Under the pieces are notes generated by a model. It was given only the letters and a program-made list of their open reading frames with translations. It ran no database searches and was not told the DNA's origin. From UMGS1312 sp964631595 (lineage in GTDB: Bacteria; Bacillota; Clostridia; Oscillospirales; CAG-272), in contig CAZVXL010000027.1 of assembly GCA_964631595.1 (NCBI GenBank), positions 1 through 17,847 of the forward strand: 17,847 bases of DNA. The letters are read 5' to 3'. Below are positions 12,372 through 17,847 of the stretch, piece by piece. A program made the position numbers and the translations under genes. Position 1 is the first letter of the stretch, and the number at the start of each line of letters is the position of its first letter.

Positions 12372-14218
12372 TGGAAAAGAAGGAATATGAGTTCGGGCAG
12401 GCGCGCCGTCCCATGCGTCGCGGACCGGGCGGTCCCGGCGGTAGAATGGCTGTCGGTGAGAAGCCCAAGGATCTTGTCGGCACTTGGAAGAAGCTGCTCG
12501 GGTACTGCAAAAGGTATATCGCATTTATAATTGTCGCACTGGCTTGCGCCGTTGGCGGCACCGTGCTTACTCTTATCGGCCCCGATAAGCTGTCGGAGAT
12601 CACGAAATACATCGAGGTCGGACTTATGACCGGTAATGTCGATATGGATGCCGTTTCCTCCGTCGGTATCACGCTTGTTTGCTTCTATGCGGCAAGCTGG
12701 CTCTTGTCGGCATTGCAGAGCTTTATTATGGCAACGATCACGCAGAGGGTATCAAAATCCATGCGTAACGATATCTCCCGTAAGATAAATAAGCTCCCCA
12801 TGTGGTACTATAACCGCACGTCTACCGGAGACGTGCTGTCCCGCGTAACAAATGATGTTGATACCATAGGTCAGTCCCTGAACCAAAGCGTGGGCTCACT
12901 TATCACACAGATAGTTCTGTTTTTCGGCAGTCTTATCATGATGATAGTTACCGATCGGATAATGGCACTGACCGCCGTCGCGGCAACCCTCATCGGATTT
13001 GTGCTCATGCTTGCAATCATGAGCCGAAGCCAGAAGTATTTTACTCGCCAGCAAAAGAATCTCGGACTGCTCAACGGTCACGTTGAGGAAATATATGCCG
13101 GACATACGGTTGTTAAGGCGTATAACGGCGAAGCGCAGGCCGAGGAGGAGTTCGACAGACTCAATGCCAATCTTCGAAACAGCGGCTTTAAGGCGCACTG
13201 CCTGTCCGGACTCATGATGCCGCTGATGACGTTTATAGGAAACTTTGCTTACGTTGCCGTTTGTATCGTCGGCGGAACTCTTGCCATAAACGGCAGTATC
13301 GGCATTGAGGTCATCGTCGCATTCATGCTCTATGTGCGCTACTTTACACAGCCTCTTTCGCAGGTGTCGCAGTCTATGCAGTCCTTGCAGTCTGCCGCCG
13401 CGGCGGGCGAGCGTGTATTTGAATTCCTTGAGGCTGAGGAAATGGAGGACGAGAGCAGCAAAACAGCCCGCCTTGAGAATGTAAAGGGCGCGGTAGAGTT
13501 CAAAAATGTGAAATTCGGATATGAGGATTCCGATAAGACGGTTATAAACGATTTCTCGGCTACGGCAAAGGCGGGTCAAAAGATAGCTATAGTCGGCCCC
13601 ACGGGCGCGGGAAAAACCACTATGGTGAACCTGCTTATGCGATTCCATGAGATAAAGAGCGGTGAGATCCTCATCGACGGAATTTCCACAAGGGACGTCA
13701 CCCGCGAAAACGTACACGACCAATTCTGTATGGTCTTGCAGGATACATGGCTGTTCGAGGGCACGGTGAGGGAGAATCTGATCTACTCAACACCGAATGT
13801 GTCCGACGAGAAAATTCGCGAAGCCTGTAAGGCGGTAGGTCTCGATCACTTTATAAGGACACTGCCGCACGGCTACGATACCGTTTTGTCGGATCAGGTC
13901 AATCTGTCGCAGGGACAAAAGCAACAGCTCACCATAGCCCGAGCAATGATCGCAGATAAGCCCATGCTGATCCTTGATGAGGCGACCTCGTCGGTGGATA
14001 CACGTACCGAGCTTCAAATCCAGAACGCCATGGATAAGCTGATGCACGGCAGAACGTCGTTTGTTATCGCACACCGACTGTCAACGATTAAAAATTCCGA
14101 TCTCATTCTTGTAATGAAGGACGGAGATATTATAGAGAGCGGAGATCATGACGAGCTGCTTGCAAAGGGAGGCTTCTATGCCGAGCTTTATAACAGTCAG
14201 TTTGAACAGGCATCGTGA
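12371..14218 (+). CDS. ABC exporter half-transporter, catalytic subunit
   Basis: 615-residue partner half. An Arg/Gly-rich cytoplasmic N-terminus (RRPMRRGPGGPGGRMAVGEK) typical of this side of heterodimers precedes the membrane domain (about 45-340) and the nucleotide-binding domain. Seen: Walker A GPTGAGKTT (409-417), Q-loop in VLQDTWLF, signature LSQGQ (512-516, a departure from LSGGQ), Walker B MLILDE with catalytic Glu537, D-loop SSVD, and H-loop His568. Walker and His residues are intact while the signature is altered, the mirror image of the upstream subunit. The start shares one base with the upstream stop (TAATG), with AAAGGAGG 10 bases before, so subunits should be made in equal amounts. 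Confidence 0.93.
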   Translation: MEKKEYEFGQARRPMRRGPGGPGGRMAVGEKPKDLVGTWKKLLGYCKRYIAFIIVALACAVGGTVLTLIGPDKLSEITKYIEVGLMTGNVDMDAVSSVGITLVCFYAASWLLSALQSFIMATITQRVSKSMRNDISRKINKLPMWYYNRTSTGDVLSRVTNDVDTIGQSLNQSVGSLITQIVLFFGSLIMMIVTDRIMALTAVAATLIGFVLMLAIMSRSQKYFTRQQKNLGLLNGHVEEIYAGHTVVKAYNGEAQAEEEFDRLNANLRNSGFKAHCLSGLMMPLMTFIGNFAYVAVCIVGGTLAINGSIGIEVIVAFMLYVRYFTQPLSQVSQSMQSLQSAAAAGERVFEFLEAEEMEDESSKTARLENVKGAVEFKNVKFGYEDSDKTVINDFSATAKAGQKIAIVGPTGAGKTTMVNLLMRFHEIKSGEILIDGISTRDVTRENVHDQFCMVLQDTWLFEGTVRENLIYSTPNVSDEKIREACKAVGLDHFIRTLPHGYDTVLSDQVNLSQGQKQQLTIARAMIADKPMLILDEATSSVDTRTELQIQNAMDKLMHGRTSFVIAHRLSTIKNSDLILVMKDGDIIESGDHDELLAKGGFYAELYNSQFEQAS

Positions 14219-14289
14219 GCAGAGACGAATGACTTGCGCTGTCTGCGATAATTAAACAGCCCTGCAGCGGATAAAGAGATCCACACGTG

Positions 14290-14333
14290 ATATGCACCCC
14301 AAAAGTCAGACACTTTTGGAGGTGCATATTTTT
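14290..14333 (+). terminator. Rho-independent terminator of the MarR-ABC exporter unit
   Basis: Stem ATATGCACC-CCAAAAGT (14290-14306) pairs with ACTTTTGG (14312-14319), a bulged A at 14320, and GGTGCATAT (14321-14329) across a 5-base loop. TTTTT runs from 14329 to 14333. It lies about 70 bases after the exporter stop. Confidence 0.9.
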
Positions 14334-14376
14334 ATGGGCAAAGCGTACCTTTTGACGAAAAAATCGGTGTTGTCAC

Positions 14377-14405
14377 TTGAAATCTGGGATGTATTGTTCT
14401 ATAAT
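14377..14405 (+). promoter_or_regulatory. Promoter of the NatAB-like transporter
   Basis: TTGAAA (14377-14382), a 17-base spacer, TATAAT (14400-14405). It leaves a leader of about 65 bases before the ATG at 14479. Confidence 0.85.
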
Positions 14406-14478
14406 GTTCTACGGAGGGAGACCCTTGGCGGCTATGCAGTCTCGGGCTTTGCTCACATGGCTTTTGGGAGATGGTAAA

Positions 14479-15384
14479 ATGGTACTTGAGCTAAACGGCA
14501 TAGAGAAATCCTTCGGTGACAAGAGGGTACTCACGGGAGTGTCCTTTAAGGCGGAGGGCGGAAAGGCGTTCGGACTTCTCGGCAGAAACGGTGCCGGAAA
14601 GACCACCACGATCCGCATTTTGATGAATGTGTTTCCCGCAAACAGCGGCGAGGTGCTCATCGACGGCAAGCCGATAGACTACAGCCGCATCGGAATCGGA
14701 TACCTGCCCGAGGAAAGAGGGCTTTACCCCAAAAAGATAATTATAGACCAGCTTACATATTTTGCGGAGCTGAAGGGCATGAGCCGCCATGATGCCGTAA
14801 GCTCTGCCGACCGCTGGCTTGAAAGGCTCGGCATGACGGAATACCGCGGCAAGCGGCTCGACACGCTCTCCAAGGGAAATCAGCAAAAGATCCAGCTTAT
14901 AACGGCGCTTGCACACGATCCCGACATAGTTATTCTCGACGAGCCCTTCTCCGGTCTCGATCCCGTTAATGCGATGCTGCTGAAGGACGTAGTCAAGGAG
15001 CAGATCGGCAAGGGCAAGATCGTCTTGTTCTCAAGTCATCAAATGAGCTATATTGAGGAATTCTGCGACAGCATCGCGATCCTGAACAGCGGCGTTGTTG
15101 CCCTCACGGGAGATCTGCACGATATCAAGCGCAATTATCCGCGCGACCGCTTGGTCATTCGCACGGAGTCACCCGAGGCGATAATTGCCGATTTCGGCTC
15201 ATCATGCACTCTCTCCGAGAGCGGGGAACTGATGCTCCGCCTCGCAGCTGCTTCCGACAAGAGGTCGGTCATGACACGCCTTGCGGAGGACTACGATGTG
15301 GACGCGATAAGTGTATTTGAGCCGTCGCTGAACGATATTTTCGTGGAATACGCCGGAGACGATGCAAAGGAGGCTCACAGATGA
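14479..15384 (+). CDS. ABC transporter ATP-binding protein, NatA-like
   Basis: 301-residue ATPase of an ABC-2 type exporter, cytoplasmic and membrane-associated with the permease encoded next. Seen: Walker A GRNGAGKTT (35-43), YLPEERGLYPK, the signature LSKGNQQK (about 130-137, the degenerate form common in NatA-like proteins), Walker B IVILDE with DEPFSGLDP, H-loop in LFSSHQM, and a C-terminal regulatory extension ending SLNDIFVEYAG. ATG 14479 gives the usual family start (MVLELNGIEKSFG) with GGGAG 8 bases before. A TTG at 14425 with GGAGGG 6 bases before would add 18 residues. It overlaps the permease gene by four bases (ATGA). NatA pumps sodium in Bacillus, but the substrate here is not established. 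Confidence 0.9.
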   Translation: MVLELNGIEKSFGDKRVLTGVSFKAEGGKAFGLLGRNGAGKTTTIRILMNVFPANSGEVLIDGKPIDYSRIGIGYLPEERGLYPKKIIIDQLTYFAELKGMSRHDAVSSADRWLERLGMTEYRGKRLDTLSKGNQQKIQLITALAHDPDIVILDEPFSGLDPVNAMLLKDVVKEQIGKGKIVLFSSHQMSYIEEFCDSIAILNSGVVALTGDLHDIKRNYPRDRLVIRTESPEAIIADFGSSCTLSESGELMLRLAAASDKRSVMTRLAEDYDVDAISVFEPSLNDIFVEYAGDDAKEAHR

Positions 15385-16619
15385 AGCAGTTCGGAACAAT
15401 ATTCAAATTTGAGCTGAGGAATTACTTGAAGAACAAGATATTTGTCGGGGTCACCCTTCTTTTCGTGCTTGTGATCGCGGCGGTAATGTTCTTTCCGCGT
15501 TTTTCGGGACTTTTTGATACGGACAGCGGTGCGGATGATGCCTCTCTCCCCGTAATAGCCGTCAAGCCGAGCGACCCGACTCAGTCGGAGACGGTGGGGC
15601 AGATCTTTTCCGCCGCTTTTGCCGAATACGATGTCCGTGTGACCGATGAGAGCGATGAGCAGATAAAGAGCGCTATCGTCTCGGGAAAGATCGAGTGTGC
15701 CTTCGTCATGACCGATCCCACCTCATATATATACTACGTCAATAATCTCTCGATGTACGATATGAATACGCAGGTCGCAAGCGAAGCCCTGCAGCAGGTC
15801 TACCGGATGAACGCTATGATCGGCGGAGGTATGACTGCGGAGCAGGCGTCCGACGTAATGAGTGTCCAAATAAACGGCGCCACCGAAAATCTCGGCAAGA
15901 ACCAAATGGAGAATTTCTTTTATACCTACATCATGATCTTCGCGCTGTACATGGTAATACTTCTGTACGGGCAGATGGTGGCGACAAACGTGGCGACCGA
16001 GAAAAGCTCAAGAGCGATGGAGGTGCTTATAACAAGCGCAAAGCCCACATCGATGATGTTCGGAAAGGTCATCGCCTCATGCCTTGCGGGCTTTATCCAG
16101 CTCGCCGCCGTCTTCGGCTCGGCACTGGTGTTCTACAGCCTCAATAAGCAGTACTGGGGCGAGAATCCAATCGTGGATTCCATCTTCAATATACCGCCCG
16201 AGCTCCTTGTGTATTTGCTCGTGTTCTTCATTCTCGGATTCCTGATCTACGCCTTCATGTTCGGCGCCGTCGGCTCCACCGCCTCAAAGCTTGAGGATAT
16301 CCAGACCTCTGTCATGCCGATAACACTTGTTTTCGTGTTTGCGTTCATCGTGGTCATGATGTCCATGAGCTCGGGAAACGTGGATACCGTTCTGATGAAG
16401 GTCTGCTCCTATATTCCCCTCACCTCTCCGATGTCGATGTTCACCCGTATCGCGATGAGCACCGTCCCGTGGTATGAGATCGCGATCTCGATAGCGCTCC
16501 TTATCGGCTCCACCGTGGGGATCGGCGTTCTTTCCGCCAAGATCTACCGCGTCGGTGTTCTGATGTACGGCACTCCTCCGAAGCTCGGCGGCATCATAAA
16601 GGCGGTATGGAAGGCGTAG
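15381..16619 (+). CDS. ABC-2 family permease, NatB-like
   Basis: 412-residue membrane subunit. One N-terminal membrane helix (about 20-40, IFVGVTLLFVLVIAAVMFF) is followed by a large soluble domain (about 40-180) expected outside the membrane. Then come about five C-terminal helices, around YIMIFALYMVILLYG, IQLAAVFGSALVFY, LLVYLLVFFILGFLIYAFMFG, ITLVFVFAFIVVMM and ISIALLIGSTVGIGV. This is the ABC-2 (NatB/YhaP) layout. The segment VATNVATEKSSRAMEVLITSAKP is the typical cytoplasmic loop that contacts the ATPase. The four-base overlap with the ATPase gene indicates coupled translation. Candidate substrates include sodium, drugs or peptides; nothing local decides. Confidence 0.9.
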   Translation: MKQFGTIFKFELRNYLKNKIFVGVTLLFVLVIAAVMFFPRFSGLFDTDSGADDASLPVIAVKPSDPTQSETVGQIFSAAFAEYDVRVTDESDEQIKSAIVSGKIECAFVMTDPTSYIYYVNNLSMYDMNTQVASEALQQVYRMNAMIGGGMTAEQASDVMSVQINGATENLGKNQMENFFYTYIMIFALYMVILLYGQMVATNVATEKSSRAMEVLITSAKPTSMMFGKVIASCLAGFIQLAAVFGSALVFYSLNKQYWGENPIVDSIFNIPPELLVYLLVFFILGFLIYAFMFGAVGSTASKLEDIQTSVMPITLVFVFAFIVVMMSMSSGNVDTVLMKVCSYIPLTSPMSMFTRIAMSTVPWYEIAISIALLIGSTVGIGVLSAKIYRVGVLMYGTPPKLGGIIKAVWKA

Positions 16620-16653
16620 GATCCTCTCTGTGCCGGCATAATGAGGTGTCTTG

Positions 16654-16686
16654 CCTCCCGCCCGATCCGCGGTAGCTCGGCGGAGG
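16654..16686. other. Hairpin after the permease gene, no T-tract
   Basis: CCTCC (16654-16658), a bulged C, and GCC (16660-16662) pair with GGC (16679-16681) and GGAGG (16682-16686). No T-run follows, so it is not a convincing intrinsic terminator. The 182-base interval 16620-16801 otherwise holds only the weak promoter and palindrome listed next; I see no open frame with a ribosome site in it. Confidence 0.4.
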
Positions 16687-16738
16687 GAAGATCACCTGCT
16701 CGGAGACTGCCTAAAGTGAAAGTTTTTTATCAAAACAC

Positions 16739-16767
16739 TTTTAATTCCGCTCGGAATATGTTACAAT
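16739..16767 (+). promoter_or_regulatory. Weak promoter candidate of the HAD phosphatase gene, with palindrome in the spacer
   Basis: TACAAT (16762-16767) is a good -10 box, but the sequence 17 bases upstream, TTTTAA, is a poor -35. The spacer contains the inverted repeat ATTCCG-CT-CGGAAT (16744-16757). A weak -35 plus a palindrome between the boxes suits an activator- or repressor-controlled promoter, but this is inference. Confidence 0.45.
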
Positions 16768-16801
16768 AAAACAGTAATACCGTACATCGGAGGACAAAAA
16801 A

Positions 16802-17599
16802 TTGAAAAAGCTTGATTTTCGCGAAAAAAAGGGATTCATCTGTGATATGGACGGCGTTATCTATCACGGAAACCGTATCCTCCCCGGAGTTGCCGAATTT
16901 ATAAACTGGTTGCACAGTGAAAATAAGGAATACCTGTTCCTCACCAACAACAGCGGCTACACTCCGAGAGAATTACAGCAAAAGCTCGCACGAATGGGGC
17001 TCGACGTGACCGAGGAGCACTTTTACACAAGCGCCCTTGCCACAGCAACCTTCTTAAAGGATCAGGCTCCCGGCTGCTCCGTGTACGCCATCGGTGAGGC
17101 GGGTTTGTTCAACGCTCTGTACGATGCCGGCATTACGATGAATGACGTGGATCCCGATTACGTGGTCGTCGGAGAGGGCAAGGCGTATTCGCTCGATGCT
17201 CTTACAAAGGCGACAAATCTCGTTCTCGGCGGTGCAAAGCTCATCGGAACGAATACCGACGTGTCCGGGCCCATCGAAAACGGCATTGCGCCCGCCTGCG
17301 GTGCTCTTGTCGCGCCGATAGAAATTGCCACGGGCACGCACGCATACTTCTGCGGCAAGCCGAATCCTCTTATGATGCGTACAGGTCTGAAGCTTATCGG
17401 CTGTCACTCCGCCGAGGCGGTAATGGTCGGTGACAGGATGGACACGGATATCATCTCCGGACTTGAGAGCGGTATGTCAACAGCTCTCGTGCTCTCCGGT
17501 GTATCGACTCCCGAAACTCTCAAGACCTATGCCTACAGACCCTCCGTTGTTTTGGAATCTGTGGGTGATATAGTAAAGCTGGCGCTTGCCGCCGAGTAA
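16802..17599 (+). CDS. HAD-IIA sugar-phosphatase-like protein (NagD family)
   Basis: 265-residue haloacid dehalogenase superfamily phosphatase, subclass IIA with a cap domain, related to NagD/AraL enzymes that hydrolyse sugar phosphates and nucleotides. Seen: motif I CDMDGVIY (nucleophile Asp15, acid Asp17), motif II LTNNSG (47-52), motif III Lys186 in CGKPNPLM, and motif IV VGDRMDTD (209-216) holding the magnesium-binding aspartates. The cap lies between motifs II and III. The start is TTG at 16802, 8 bases after GGAGG (16789-16793). It stands alone, with its own promoter region and no partner gene. Likely cytosolic housecleaning or sugar-phosphate turnover; substrate not deducible. Confidence 0.9.
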   Translation: MKKLDFREKKGFICDMDGVIYHGNRILPGVAEFINWLHSENKEYLFLTNNSGYTPRELQQKLARMGLDVTEEHFYTSALATATFLKDQAPGCSVYAIGEAGLFNALYDAGITMNDVDPDYVVVGEGKAYSLDALTKATNLVLGGAKLIGTNTDVSGPIENGIAPACGALVAPIEIATGTHAYFCGKPNPLMMRTGLKLIGCHSAEAVMVGDRMDTDIISGLESGMSTALVLSGVSTPETLKTYAYRPSVVLESVGDIVKLALAAE

Positions 17600-17611
17600 G
17601 ATAATTTGAAA

Positions 17612-17650
17612 TGCCGCATGGGTGCGCCTAAACGTCGGACTCATGCGGCA
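17612..17650 (+). terminator. Possible terminator of the HAD phosphatase gene
   Basis: A perfect 9-bp stem, TGCCGCATG (17612-17620) with CATGCGGCA (17642-17650), has a 21-base loop. Only CTGTTGTATA follows, so the T-tract is poor. Position just after the stop supports a terminator role. The rest of 17600-17795 holds only the tRNA promoter. Confidence 0.55.
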
Positions 17651-17729
17651 CTGTTGTATATATGCTCCCTCGAGGATCCGCGCAGATTGCAAAAATACGG
17701 CGCGCACCTCAAAAAAATGTGTTTTCCTA

Positions 17730-17759
17730 TTGACAATCCACCGTGCCGTATGGTATAAT
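17730..17759 (+). promoter_or_regulatory. Promoter of the tRNA gene
   Basis: TTGACA (17730-17735), an 18-base spacer, TATAAT (17754-17759). Both boxes are consensus. It lies 36 bases before the tRNA 5' end. Confidence 0.88.
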
Positions 17760-17795
17760 TTATATCGCTTGGGATCACCCGAGTGAATTTAATAT

Positions 17796-17847
17796 GCGGA
17801 TGTGGCGGAATTGGCAGACGCGCTAGATTCAGGTTCTAGTGAAAGCA
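17796..17847 (+). tRNA. tRNA-Leu (anticodon CAG), 5' part
   Basis: Begins GCGGATG (5' acceptor strand), then TG, a D arm GCG...CGC with the AATTGGCAGA loop typical of tRNA-Leu, and the anticodon stem CTAGA/TCTAG (17823-17827 with 17835-17839) around loop TTCAGGT. The anticodon is CAG at 17830-17832, reading CTG codons. The gene is cut by the end of the window just as the variable arm begins, so the long variable arm that would confirm class II structure is not visible. Confidence 0.9.

Noticed and set aside
9968..14333. Similar arms (ATGCAC...TGCAT) in the terminators at 9968 and 14290, as ends of a mobile cassette carrying the MarR-exporter unit
   Set aside because: The shared part is only a few bases, each is a full hairpin with a T-tract that explains it, and there is no transposase or target duplication.

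Overview
The window looks like a piece of a draft or metagenome-assembled genome from a Clostridia-type Firmicute, probably a gut Oscillospirales or Ruminococcaceae relative. The evidence is the gene content: an L27 with an LQFF-A cleavable N-terminus next to its Prp protease, AGGAGG-type ribosome sites, some GTG and TTG starts, and textbook sigma-A promoters. Genus-level placement is not supported. A 100-N scaffold gap (5004-5103) sits inside a repeat.

Layout. (1) 1-4916, plus strand: a housekeeping run of argS (3' part), yebC, lgt, folD and a GT4 glycosyltransferase, ended by a perfect GAAA-tetraloop terminator. (2) 4942-5352: a convergent intergenic region holding two tandem copies of a ~149-base unit with terminator hairpins; the gap falls inside copy 1. 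(3) 5360-6458, minus strand: rplU-prp-rpmA with a perfect TTGACA-N17-TATAAT promoter and a folded leader resembling the L21 autoregulatory leader. (4) 6522-9926, plus strand: a divergent promoter, an inverted-repeat operator, a ~130-base structured leader, then a MarR regulator, a DUF5131 (Gp37/Gp68-like) cysteine-cluster protein, an OB-fold protein, a nitroreductase and an aldo/keto reductase with altered catalytic residues, closed by a strong terminator. (5) 10030-14333: a second MarR regulator and a heterodimeric ABC exporter. Two nearly identical palindromes sit at the two promoters, so this looks like a self-contained repressor-exporter unit. (6) 14377-16619: a NatA/NatB-like ABC-2 transporter. 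(7) 16802-17599: a NagD-like HAD-IIA phosphatase. (8) A tRNA-Leu(CAG) with its own promoter, cut by the window end.

How it fits together. Prp cleaves the N-terminus of L27, whose gene follows it, and L21 probably regulates the operon through the leader. The two MarR modules are independent: each regulator is first in its cluster with a palindrome at its promoter. The first appears to control a redox or stress set, the second drug-type efflux. The least explained parts are the structured leader at 6572-6705, the redox cluster behind it, and the intergenic repeat. I saw no CRISPR array, prophage block, insertion sequence or toxin-antitoxin pair.
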